From Erythrocercus mccallii (taxonomy: Eukaryota; Chordata; Aves; Passeriformes; Dicruridae): DNA of 64,000 nucleotides. The first letter of the stretch is position 1. The number at the start of each line of letters is the position of its first letter. The stretch spans positions 186,001 to 250,000 of the forward strand of contig VZRG01000737.1 of the NCBI GenBank assembly GCA_013397435.1. The letters run 5' to 3'. Under the pieces are notes generated by a model. It was not told where the DNA came from. It saw only the letters and a list, made by a program, of their open reading frames with translations, and did no database searches. Below are positions 26,001 through 35,094 of the stretch, piece by piece. The translations under genes and the position numbers were made by a program.

Positions 26001-29000
26001 TTTGCCCTCTGTGAAGCCATGTTTGGTGTACATTTGGGACAACATGCTGGCTGTCTCTAAACACCTCTGTACCCATGTGCCTGGACATAGCTGGCAGGAG
26101 GTGTGTTCCATGATCATACCAGACACAGACATGAGGCTGACTGGTTGGTAGTTCTCAGGGGTCTACTTATTACCTTTCTAAAAATCAATGTGATGTTTCC
26201 CTTCTTCCAGTCACTGAGTAACATACAGTTAATCTAATCCATTTTCTTCCTGTTTAAAAAATTGGGTAGAATGCTTCAAAGTGCTCATCAAACTTCGACC
26301 CAGAATGACAGTCATGTCTAAACAATACATTGAGCCTTTGAACTGCAAGTCCTAAAACTAGTGACTGTCACACAAGAAGAGTTAATAAAGAGAGAAAGGG
26401 AAGAGAAAGCCTTGAAGACAGGCTGAAGCTGGATGCAGACAAGTGGGAAAATACACAAGGAATCAGGAGACCTCAAGGTACTGACAAATTGCATAACTAC
26501 TAGTCACAGTGATGTGGAAGTATCTGGTCAGAGAGAGAAATGCCTTAGTAGTTCACATTACTACAGAGTATGAAACAGAATGACAAGGCTCATTATATTT
26601 TTTAAGTACCCCAATAAGAACACTTGGCATTGGATTTCATTGTCATTAAGAACTGTTTTGGAGCCCATCGCACACCCCTACAAAAGACTTAAAACTCTCC
26701 AGCTTTACTATTGCCAGGCAACAGACTGTTCCACTGAACAGAAGTCATTGCTCCAGGTTATTTTGGGTAGATGAACTCCAAATTCACCATAATTCAGGCC
26801 ATGTCACCACTCATTTTCAAGAAAAAGGCTAGAACTTGTGTTGCAAGATGATGGAATCTGTTGACTTTTGTTCAAAACAAGGAAAATATCTCGGAACAAG
26901 TATATATAAAATACAAATAATAATTTTCATTATCTTAAAACAAAATCATCTAATTCACTTTTGTATGGTGCAAACACCTCCATCATCATGTAAGAAAATT
27001 ACTCTAAGACATAAATTCGGTAGCTATGAGTTTGATCTATTACTTTTTTTTCATAAGAAAGAGGGAAATTTTCTGAAGGACAAAATATAAAACCAACAAA
27101 AAACCCCCGAACAAACCAGAAAACCCCACAAAAAACCCACCAAAAAAAAAGAGAGAGAAAAACACCAAAACCAACCAACCAGACAAAACAACTTAGCCTA
27201 CAAAAAGGAAACAATTTTATGAACTGCTTTTTCTTAGATTCATTTAGTACTAAAATCAGTTCCTTTCACATAGTCCCTTATATTGTCAATTAACACATCA
27301 AGACAAAACGGACCTGAAAATAAGCTTTAAAAAGGCAAAAGACACCTTATTTTAAAAGGAGGCTGGGACAGGAATCCTTTGAACTTGCATCTGCAACTCT
27401 CACAGCAGAATCCTTGAAAAAAGGCAAGGCTACTCTGTAGTATCTGCTTTTCCCCAAGACCATAGGGGCTAAATTCAGGAAGCTGCCTTCTACAACATTC
27501 CAGGCTATTCCCTTCCACAGGGAACCATGAGCAAAACAACAGCTGACAGAGAAGAAATACTTAGTGCAGAACTAGCTCGGTAAAAGGCTATGACAGGTAC
27601 TGATGTCATAGCAAGGCAGGTATTAGTAGATCCCTGAATGTTCAAGCAACCACAGTGGTTTTTATGTAGCCTGTTGTTTGTCTTCCTCTTAATTAAACAA
27701 CTGCTTAAAGACCTGGTTTTAATGCTCAGAAACTTAACTGGATGAGAATATTAAAACTTTCTTCTGTACACTTAATTATGCCTTTGACTGGCACTTTGTA
27801 CACCTTAATAAAATTTTATGGAATCACAGATTGGTGTAGACTTTAGGGAACCTCTGGAGAGCATCTGGTCCCATCACTCTGCTCAGGCAGGACCACCTAC
27901 AGAAAGTTGTCCAGGACCATGTCCAGACAGTTTCTGAATATCTCCAAAGATGGAGAGTCTGAAACTTCTCTGGGCAGCCTGTGTCAGTACTCAGTCACTC
28001 TCACAGTAAAAACATCATTTTCATTGTTAATACTGAGGTTTTCCCTCACACCAGAAAGTGAAAGAATGTGAGAACTTCTCTGTTTTGCCCTGCTTTTTGA
28101 CCATATGCAACATATAACCCTAAGTATGGTACTTACCAGGATCATTTTTTGAACTTTTAACTGAAAAACACAACAAAAAACCCCAAACACACCCATCTTG
28201 CTAGGTTTACAGTAGACTTTCAGAAACAAAGGTTATGAAAGGTAGACCAAAATACAGTATTTACCAGAAGATTTTAATGTTTTTCTTCCCAATGTGAAAT
28301 TTTTCTCTTTTGGAATTTAGAATCCATTTGACAAAACAATACCAACAAAAAACCCCAACAAAAACTACAACTCCCCCCATTTCTCAAAATTTTCTAGGAA
28401 TTAACAGTTCTGATATAATTTTAAACTAAATACTTTTCTGCTTTACTATTTCATTTGCTACTGAAAAACTAAAGAAAGAAGTGCATAAATATCTCACTGT
28501 GGAAATAACTAGGAAAGCCACTGTTCATGGAACAGAAATATGACACAAATACAAAATCAGTTATTTATTGTGATTTTTTTATTGTGATTTCTAAAGTTTT
28601 TTTTCCTAGAAACTCAGCTGGCTTGATTGAAGGGGTTTGATTGAAGGACAAAGTAACTTCTGTTTCCTAACAAAGTTAGAGCACCTGAATCAACGCATGG
28701 GATGAGTTCTTCACTCAGCCTTCTCCTTAAAATTTTCTGGACATCCTCCATACAGCTCGTTTCTAACACCTACTTCTACTGCTCACTTGTGACGAATGAT
28801 CTACTTGTGGAGAGTTCAGCTTATTTTCAAGACACTTCACACTGGCAAGCTCAGGTACTGCAGAAAAGAAATACCAGTCTGCAGATATTGAGGCAGCTGA
28901 GCTGTTTGTTTTTCAAAAGGTTTCCTGTAATGATGCCTGGGAATAACAAAAAAAACATTTCAAATAAAACCCAGCAAACCTAAGGAAGTTAACAGCCCTG

Positions 29001-32000
29001 ATCAAGTCAGCTTATTCTATTTAGGTGGCAAGCAAAGTTTAGATCTTAGCATGTTTGCAATTTTCTATTTCATAACCATTCTTTCCTTGGAATCTTAATA
29101 CAGCATTAATGACTGCACATAATGTTCTTCACTTTCCATTCTACCACATCTCCCATTCCCAGAATGTAGAATCAGGAAGTTTCATAGGACAAAAGCAGAG
29201 ATAAGTAAGAGAAGGAAATTACAGCTAATCTCTTGCATTCACAAAGCTTGTTCTTTCTCCATAACATCAAGTCGGGGGGGAGAAAAAGTACCTTACTGAC
29301 AAAGAAAAGGAAACAATGTCAGAAAACTTACAGGGGTGGGGCACCTCTTCTATGGGGAAAGGCTGACAGAAATGGGGCTGTTCAGCCTGAAGGAAAGAAG
29401 GCTCTGGGGAGACCTTAGAGCATCTTCCAATACCTAAAGGGGCTACAAGAGACTTGAAGAGAAACTTTCTAAAAGGGCATGTAGAGATAGGACAGTGGGG
29501 AATGGCCTTAATATGAAAGAGGGTAGGTGTAGATTAGACGTAAGAAAGAGGATTTTTTACAATGAGGGTGGCAAAATACTGGAACAGATTGCCCAGAGAG
29601 GTGGGCAATCCCTAGAAACATTCAAGGCCAGGTTGGATGGGGCTCTAAGCAACCTGATCTAGTTGAAGATCTCCCTGATCATTGCAAAGGGGTTGAACTA
29701 CATGACTTTTAAAGGCCCCTTTCAGTCCAAACTATTCTATGTTTCTATGATTCACTGCTGCCAAAATTTATGGAAACAGCTGTAAGGCCTACTGGAGCAG
29801 GGCAGGACAGAATGGGCACATTGAAGAGGAATTCAGTGGTCACAAAATGTAGTCTTGTTAACATACAAACACCGTATGACTAAGGCTTGGCTTGTCCAGG
29901 ACCATACTTGTGATTCACTGCCCATTTTTCACCCTCAAGTTACCAATCTCAATTCCTTTCTTTTCTAAAAGACATCATATGCAAGCACATGTAGGGTCAA
30001 TATAACCAACAAAGATGATATTCAGAATCTCTTGCTCCAATACTTGCTAGTATGTACTGAATAGTAGTACACCATTAGTAAGCAGAGAAAAAACCTACAT
30101 GCAGAAAGGTTTTTCCAGCACTCCCAAACCTAGGCTGTTCCCAAAGCAGGCTTCCTACAGAGTCCCCTATCAAAGTAGAGACTTCTGTCTAAGAAAACTG
30201 TCAACCAGCACCTTCCCATCAAGAAAAAAAGTGTTCCAAGGTAAACAGGACTGCAGCTGCTCAGCTACAGCTAACCAAAACGTCTCTTTGAACCATTACA
30301 ACTAAAAACAAGGTCAAAATTTTACTTCTGATTATCCAGATTAACACTTGTGTGACACTCCTCAAACAAGTCAGGTTTAGTGCATCTAACTCAGCTCTTA
30401 GTATTTCAACATGCCATTCTGTGCTGAGAAGTACCATAGCAGATGAAATTCTCAATAGCAAAATTCCTACTTCTAAACTATGTTAGTAATTATGTCTCAT
30501 CGATAATATAAAAAGCCAAGTTATTTAAGAGTCAATATGATACTAATGTTTGCTTATGCAGACTGGACAGCAGTTAAACATGATGTGTTTTTTCTAACAA
30601 TTTAATAGTAAAAAATTATGCCTCTAGTCAGGCTGTTGTTGAGAAGAGTTTTTTGTAACTACTACAACAGAAGACTTTTACTTCTATGACATAAACCCAA
30701 GCTTAGGTAAATAGTCATCAAGCTGACAAAGAGAACTCCTACCTAAATCAAGTTTTATCTGGAACATTAAAAGTCAGCAAATTCTACAAAAAGAGTTGTC
30801 CTTGTGGGACACTGCAGAGACCTTGCACAGAGTTTACCATAAAACTAAGCTCAGTTATCCAGCCTAGAGCCTTTTAATAGCTCCTTTCCCAACTATTAGA
30901 CAGCATAGCCAAACAGGCATTTCATAGTACATATCCAAAGTTCAGCAACAAGTACTGAAGTGCACTCACCAGCTGGTTTTATCTTTTTATTTTTAAAGCA
31001 AACCACAGACACTATGTGAAAGCACATCTTATTCCACTCCATCTCTTTGCAGTACTCAAACTTTTAGGGGAGCAACTTCATGAGCTAGTGCAGAATGCAA
31101 CGAGTAGTTCCATATGAATGCATGCCAGGACACAAGGTATCCCAGCTCATATATTGTCACTTCTCATTCTACATCCCCCAAACGGAGATTAGGAATACTG
31201 CCTGGTTGGAAAAAGCTTTTTTGTGTTGTTTTTCAAACACATCAAAGCTCTAACAGTAATGTCTCATGTTCACTTCTAAAGCCTACATGTCTTTAGTAAG
31301 ATGGAGGACACAAATATTTAAGTATAGTTTATCAAGTACAAACAGTCCCATTTTAAACGACACAACTGGTAATATTAATTCAATGTCTAGCAAAACTGTC
31401 AGTTGTTTTAAAATCTGAATTTTAGTGATAAGTGTGAGATATTTCCCCACAGTTAAGGGTTTAAAGTTCATTACAGAAAATTCTAAAGAAAGAGTGTTTA
31501 TCTAAAATCATCTGGTATTCTTGTAGTATTAAAAAAACCCCACCAAACCAAAGCTACAAGCAACCACCCACCACAAACAAAACAAACCCTACAAACAAGC
31601 AAAACCCCAAAACTTTCCCAGACCACTCACCTGCAACGCTGGTAATGGTAACAGGAACTCCTTGAACTTGAACACCTGCAGCACTCAGGTTGGCAACACT
31701 TACTGTTTGAAGATTAGGTACTGAAGCAAGCTGGGCAGCATTTAGAGTGATGGGGGTACCAGCAACAGCCACAGGAGCAATCTGGGCAATGGTTGTGCCA
31801 CCACTTGAAGACACAGGGGTAATCGTGAGTTGTTGGGGTAAACCAGCATTTTGAACTTGCAGATTTGAAAGGCTTTGCAGATTCTGAACCTGCACAGTTT
31901 GCCAGCTGATCTGTCCTGATGGTGTTAAAGTTGGAGCCCTGATGAGCACCTGAGTTGGGCTCACTGCCTGCAACTGAACATTCTGCAAAGGCTGTTGCTG

Positions 32001-33759
32001 GATGGTCTGTATAGTCTGCCCTGACTGGAGCTGAAATGACTGTGGAGGAATGGCCTGAATAATCTGCTGTTGAGGCTGCTGGATCTGTATCTGCTGCAGA
32101 ATAGGCTGACCTACGATCTGGACCTGTTGAAGGGAGCCTGACTGATCCTGGACATTCTGTAGTCCATTGGACTGAAGCTGATTGGAGCTCTGGGCTTCGG
32201 AGTCTGTAGCAGTTGTTTGAGGTTCTTCAGTTGCCTGCTCTGAACTGTTGCCTGCTGTGCTTGTGTATTGGCCTGTTTCTGCAGAGCTTACCAGTGTGTC
32301 ACTGCTAGTCAGAGATGTTGAGGCAGTGGTTGTAGCGGTGGAAGATGAGGAAGGAGACTCTGGCATGGTACTACCAGAGGCAGAAGTGACAGGTGTAGAC
32401 GCCAGCTGATTTCCATTGGAAACTCCACTCTCAGTAGACTGGCCAACTTGCCCCGAACTTCCTCCAGTTGCAACATTGTTAATCACAGGCAAAGCCAGGG
32501 TTACCCCACCAATGTTTATAGGTAGCGTTGTTACAACTTGTGCCTGAGCACCAGGAATAGTTTGCAGTTGCAGTGGTATGGAAACGCCAGGCCTAATTTG
32601 AACTGGAACTGTCTGATTTGCTAGGTTTTGAGCAATAACATTTCCCGAAGCTGTCCTGTTTGCAGTTGTGAGGATAGCTTGATTATTCCCCGCAGGAATA
32701 AGCTGAATTTGACCCTGTATGTCTTGTAGACCAGTAGCATTGGATGGATTGATTTGACCTTCCGACGTCTGAATCTGTGGAATCACTTGGTACTGGACAC
32801 TACCGCTTGGATTCTGTACTTGAATGACTTGGTATTGTCCAGGGGTCGTTGTAGAAGAATTGCCTGATTTGGTTTTTGAAGGAGATGTGCTTCCATTGTT
32901 ACTGCTGGAGGGACTTGCTGCGCTTGGGGCAACAGAAGATCCTTGTTGAGCAACATTATTTTCTTTTGAAGCAGAAGGAGCAGCGGCAACGAGCTGCCAA
33001 GCATTTCCGGCAAGCTGAGTAGTTACCAATTCCAACTGCTGTGGCTGATTCGGAAGCTGCACCAGACCTTGATTTGGGTCTATAATAATCTGCTGCTGTC
33101 CAGTTCCTTGATTCTCACCAGGAGTTCCTATTTTGCTGCAAGTGGCTGCTAGCAAAGCGAGAGGTGAAGGCTGAGAATCCTATCCATAAAAAGAGAAAAC
33201 AGAAAGGATTCAGGAGAAGAGTGCAAGTATGAACCATTAGAAGTCAGCATTAAGATTTGCACAGGAAGCTAAAAAAAAAAAGTGTTTCTTCATAGAGACC
33301 AATGATACAGCTCTGAATAAGGAAGTATGAATTGCTGTAAATAATCTTTAAACATAGTGCTCTTAAAAGTCCCTAATTATCAATGATTATGTGACAGCCA
33401 AGACCCCAACTGCATCATCAATTTAGTCTTCCCCACCAATAAAGAAAAAAATTTTAAAATGCTTTTATTACACAGAAAGCAGATGATCACTGCAAAATGC
33501 AATCAAACAAACATGTCCAGGCAGTAAAAACATTGCACCCAACCATGTTTCATCCAACCCAAAGAAAGATGCCCTGAGCAGGAAATGCTGTTACCTGAAC
33601 ATTTCATTTTAAATGCTAATAGTTTGGGCACTTCCCTATTTGGGTGTGTGTTCTTTACCTGTGAGCCTCCAGTTTTCCCTTTTTTATTATTATTGTTGTT
33701 ATTCTCTGCCTCGGGAGATTTCTCTCCCTCTGTGGGCATAGTTTCCTCCTTCTTTTGAT
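10802..33759 (-). CDS. SP4: SP4 transcription factor, overall coding span (exons 2-6; exon 1 not visible)
   Basis: SP4 is a nuclear sequence-specific activator that binds GC and GT boxes through three C2H2 zinc fingers and activates through glutamine-rich domains. In mammals it is enriched in neurons. Five minus-strand exons join in frame across GT/AG introns to give about 775 residues, plus a short missing start; mammalian SP4 is about 784 by my recollection. Domains in order, counting Met-Ser as residues 1-2: a Lys/Glu/Asn-rich N-terminus, the Sp box (SPLALLAATC, about 41-50), Gln-rich and Ser/Thr-rich activation regions (about 55-550), the Btd box with CSCPNC (about 618-623), and zinc fingers at about 642-664, 672-694 and 702-722. 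A conserved tail ends NVSTNMEEF. The Gln-rich region and tail resemble SP4 rather than SP1 or SP3. No frameshift or internal stop was seen. Phases are 1-0-1-2-1 across successive exon junctions. The start codon exon is probably in the 34655-35094 gap. Confidence 0.95.
11050..12138 (-). other. SP4: SP4 intron 5 (1089 bases)
   Basis: The donor is GTTGGT and the acceptor is TTTTTAAAAAG. The intron is AT-rich and no mobile element was recognised. Confidence 0.85.
12139..12338 (-). CDS. SP4: SP4 exon 5 (zinc fingers 1 and 2)
   Basis: This exon is 200 bases. The acceptor is a T-run followed by AG|AGGCAGC and the donor is ACACAG|GTTGGT. It encodes GSNEPGKKKQ, then finger 1 (C-x4-C...H-x3-H, HICHIEGCGKVYGKTSHL...WH), the TGERPF linker, and finger 2 (FVCNWIFCGKRFTRSDELQ...TH). 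The DNA-contact residues KTSHLRA and RSDELQR are the standard Sp set for GC-box reading. Intron 4 upstream is only 237 bases, so exons 4 and 5 are close together. The donor is GTTGGT, a weaker match to the consensus than the other donors in this gene. Confidence 0.94.
12339..12575 (-). other. SP4: SP4 intron 4 (237 bases)
   Basis: This short intron has donor GTAAAT and a T7 tract just before the acceptor AG. Nothing else was seen in it. Confidence 0.85.
12576..12804 (-). CDS. SP4: SP4 exon 4 (Buttonhead box)
   Basis: This exon is 229 bases. The acceptor is TTTTGCAG|GTCAACAG and the donor is GGAAG|GTAAAT. It reads QQQGQDGVKVQQATIAPVTV, then AVGGIANAAIGAVSPDQITQ, then a short Gln-rich run, and ends in PGKRLRRVACSCPNCREGEG. 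The CSCPNC motif is the Btd box that precedes the fingers in all Sp proteins and supports activation and cofactor contacts. The first codon (Gly) is split with exon 3 and the last (Arg) with exon 5. It was found by exon continuity and homology, since this strand has no long open frame here. Confidence 0.93.
13385..13965 (+). mobile_element. CR1 LINE fragment (end of ORF2 plus 3' region)
   Basis: Contains GTGCCCTGGCAACAGAAAGG, the TGTCCAGAGGAGGGGAC block, CGGCTGAGGTCACTTGATTT and CTCCCCAGGGAAGGGATCA, in CR1 order. The reading frame is broken. Antisense to SP4, in intron 3, 0.6 kb from exon 4. Confidence 0.9.
15950..16640 (+). mobile_element. LTR-like block (avian ERV, approximate ends)
   Basis: The 3' part (TTTTATTGTTTAATATTATT, a T-rich run, CATGTTTGTGAGTACTTTGC and TTAAATAAACAG, then CCTCCCGAAACGGCTAGGGG) resembles the R-U5 and poly(A) signal region of avian ERV LTRs as I recall them. 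The AATAAA is near 16565. The segment is GC-richer than its surroundings and holds a 161-codon open frame (16010-16495, plus) with no recognisable domain. No terminal TG/CA or target-site duplication was fixed. Antisense in SP4 intron 3. Confidence 0.5.
22757..22838 (-). mobile_element. CR1 LINE 3' end fragment
   Basis: AATCATAGGGCATCCTGAGT, then TGGAAGGGACCCACAAGCAT and CATCAAGTCCAGCTCCTGG form the reverse complement of a CR1 3' end. Same direction as SP4. Confidence 0.85.
24826..26235 (-). mobile_element. CR1 LINE, about 1.4 kb, with reverse-transcriptase remnant
   Basis: The longest CR1 copy here. It starts on plus with the 3' end (AATCATAGAATGTTTTGGGT) and extends into ORF2. On minus a stretch at 25548-25817 still translates to SDVPQGSVLGPV, the CR1 reverse-transcriptase VPQGSVLGP motif, but stops and shifts break the frame on both sides. 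The 5' end is truncated, so the element cannot move. It lies in SP4 intron 3, in the same sense as the gene. Confidence 0.9.
27085..27190 (+). repeat. A/C-rich low-complexity tract
   Basis: Runs of AACC, AAAACCCC and CCAACCAACC with a short GAGAGAGA insert. Minus-strand open frames over it (Phe/Gly/Val/Trp-rich) are compositional. Confidence 0.8.
27820..28100 (-). mobile_element. CR1 LINE fragment
   Basis: Begins TGGAATCACAGATTGGTGTA and continues with CAGGACCACCTACAGAAAGT, CCAGGACCATGTCCAGACAG and a CTCTGGGCAGCCTGTGTCAG block, the reverse complement of CR1 sequence. Older than neighbouring copies by the look of its divergence. Confidence 0.8.
29325..29755 (+). mobile_element. CR1 LINE fragment with 3' end
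   Basis: Includes GGGGCTGTTCAGCCTGAAGG, CTGGAACAGATTGCCCAGAG, CATTCAAGGCCAGGTTGGAT and the terminal TATTCTATGTTTCTATGATT. Antisense to SP4 in intron 3. Confidence 0.9.
31530..31612 (-). repeat. A/C-rich tract (GU-rich in SP4 RNA) beside exon 3 donor
   Basis: On plus this is a run of CAAA/CCACC/AAACCCC words. In SP4 pre-mRNA it reads as GUUUG/GGUUUUG, starting about 20 bases below the exon 3 donor. The position suits binding of GU- or U-rich splicing factors, but the tract resembles other A/C-rich low-complexity DNA in the window (27085-27190, 28320-28380). Confidence 0.6.
31631..33179 (-). CDS. SP4: SP4 exon 3 (glutamine-rich transactivation domains)
   Basis: This 1549-base exon carries most of the protein. 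The acceptor is TGGATAG|GATTCTCAG and the donor is GCAG|GTGAGT. It opens with DSQPSPLALLAATCSKIG, the Sp box at the start of the activation region. It continues through a first Gln/Thr-rich block with long hydrophobic-Gln stretches (QVIQVQNPSGSVQYQVIP), a Ser/Thr-rich centre with MPESPSSSS, and a second Gln-rich block with repeated QIQQPQQQIIQ-type segments. It ends at VPVTITSVAG. The open frame runs past the donor into the intron for some 25 codons; those residues are not part of the protein. The sequence follows mammalian SP4 almost line by line as I remember it. Confidence 0.95.
33180..33658 (-). other. SP4: SP4 intron 2 (479 bases)
   Basis: It is bounded by GTAAAG and TGGATAG on the minus strand. 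The sequence is unremarkable and AT-rich. No repeat or RNA gene was seen. Confidence 0.85.
33659..33759 (-). CDS. SP4: SP4 exon 2 (N-terminal segment)
   Basis: This exon is 101 bases. The acceptor is TTTTTGCAG just above 33759 and the donor is CAG|GTAAAG below 33659. It begins with AT, completing a GAT (Asp) codon whose G comes from exon 1, then reads QKKEETMPTEGEKSPEAE, six asparagines and KKGKTGGSQ. The phase matches the Sp-family gene plan, in which exon 1 encodes only Met-Ser plus one base. Relative to the mammalian protein as I recall it, the run of Glu followed by Ala is missing and the Asn run is longer. An internal ATG at 33738 starts a shorter open frame, but it lies inside the homologous N-terminus and is probably not the main start. 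Confidence 0.93.
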
Positions 33760-34012
33760 CTGCAAAAATATCAAGTGTAACAGGTTAATTATTCACCTTC
33801 ATTTATACAATAACAAAATCTACAAGCATATCCTTTTCGGTTGCCAGCTTGTCGCTTTTGCCTCTTCATAAAAACAACAGTGCAAATCATTATTACAAAA
33901 GAAAGAGTCCTAAGAAACGTGGTTTGAAACCCAACCCATGGGGGCTGGAGAGTTAACACCCAGAAAGGGGAGGTTTGGTTTCCTCTCCCAGAGACAGCAG
34001 GAAAAAACCACC
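33760..34012 (-). other. SP4: SP4 intron 1 (3' part)
   Basis: This is ordinary intronic sequence between exon 2's acceptor and the fold-back. There is a T-rich tract before the acceptor when read on minus. No other feature was seen. Confidence 0.6.
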
Positions 34013-34099
34013 CACAACCCTCCTCCTCCTCCTGCCCCCTAAAGCATCGGCGGCCACTCAGTGGCCGTCGATGCTTTAGGGGGCAGGAGGAGGGTTGTG
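34013..34099. repeat. Near-perfect fold-back palindrome, 39/45-base arms, 3-base loop
   Basis: The arm at 34013-34057 is the reverse complement of 34061-34099, with one mismatch and two extra CCT units in the left arm; the loop is TCA. The core is AAAGCATCGGCGGCCAC facing GTGGCCGTCGATGCTTT. It lies in SP4 intron 1 or 5' UTR DNA about 550 bases before the gap. It may be a true cruciform-prone sequence or an assembly or read fold-back. Confidence 0.9.
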
Positions 34100-34654
34100 C
34101 ATGGGAGGGAAAGAGGGAGGAAAAGAGGAATGAAGGAGGGAAGGATGTGCACAGGAGGGAGGGTTAGCGAAGAAAGGGGGAATGGAGGAGGGAGGTACGG
34201 AGGAGGCAAGCCGGAGGGGCAGGCAGGAGAGGAAGAGAAGAAAGGGGGCATAAGGAAGCAGCACGGATGGGCAGAGGGGCAGCAAGAGAAGAGCGGGGTA
34301 AGAAGGGGGAGAACAGAGGGAAGAAAAGGTGAGGGGGGAAAAGGGAGGGAGAAAAGGGGATAAAAAGGGGGAATGAAATGAGGGAGAAGGGGAAAAGAGG
34401 GAGGGAAGGGGGAAGGGGGGAAGGAGGAGAGGGAAGAAGAGGGGAAAATAGGAGGGGAAAAAGAAGGAAAAGAGAGGAAAAGAAAAGGGGAGAAAGGAGA
34501 GGGAAAACAAAGTAAAGGTAGGGGAAGGGGGAAAAGGGGGAAAAGCAGAGAAAAAGGCAGGAAAAGAGAGAAGGGGGAATGCGAAGAAAGGGGAGGAAGA
34601 AGGGAAAGAAGGGAAAGGGAGGAAAAGGGAAAAAAGGGGAAAATGGGGAAAAAG
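34100..34654 (+). repeat. Polypurine tract (G/A-rich) running into the gap
   Basis: About 555 bases are almost entirely G and A on the plus strand (polypyrimidine in SP4 sense), mostly as GGGAAA/GGAGG variations without a clean period. It ends exactly where the N run starts. Such tracts can form triplex DNA and are hard to sequence. The open frames over it (for example Lys/Gly/Arg-rich on plus, Phe/Pro/Ser-rich on minus) are compositional. Confidence 0.9.
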
Positions 34655-35094
34655 NNNNNNNNNNNNNNNNNNNNNNNNNNNNNNNNNNNNNNNNNNNNNN
34701 NNNNNNNNNNNNNNNNNNNNNNNNNNNNNNNNNNNNNNNNNNNNNNNNNNNNNNNNNNNNNNNNNNNNNNNNNNNNNNNNNNNNNNNNNNNNNNNNNNNN
34801 NNNNNNNNNNNNNNNNNNNNNNNNNNNNNNNNNNNNNNNNNNNNNNNNNNNNNNNNNNNNNNNNNNNNNNNNNNNNNNNNNNNNNNNNNNNNNNNNNNNN
34901 NNNNNNNNNNNNNNNNNNNNNNNNNNNNNNNNNNNNNNNNNNNNNNNNNNNNNNNNNNNNNNNNNNNNNNNNNNNNNNNNNNNNNNNNNNNNNNNNNNNN
35001 NNNNNNNNNNNNNNNNNNNNNNNNNNNNNNNNNNNNNNNNNNNNNNNNNNNNNNNNNNNNNNNNNNNNNNNNNNNNNNNNNNNNNNNNNNNNNN
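34655..35094. other. Assembly gap (440 N)
   Basis: An unbroken run of N sits between the polypurine tract and the CpG island. The expected SP4 exon 1 (ATG plus one codon and one base, with 5' UTR) was not found on either side, so it probably falls here. Open frames crossing the gap are meaningless. Confidence 0.95.

Larger units (their letters stand above)
12805..31630 (-). other. SP4: SP4 intron 3 (18.8 kb)
   Basis: It runs from GTGAGT beside exon 3 to TTTTGCAG beside exon 4. It holds CR1 pieces at 13385-13965, 22757-22838, 24826-26235, 27820-28100 and 29325-29755, one LTR-like block around 15950-16640, and A/C-rich low-complexity tracts near 27085-27190, 28155-28200, 28320-28380 and 31530-31612. 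The rest is AT-rich unique-looking DNA with no coding or RNA gene that I recognise. Confidence 0.85.

Noticed and set aside
31554..31630. C-terminal extension of the exon 3 open frame (EWSGKVLGFCLF...)
   Set aside because: It lies beyond a consensus donor GCAG|GTGAGT, and exon 4 continues the SP4 protein exactly in phase. It would appear only in an intron-retained transcript.
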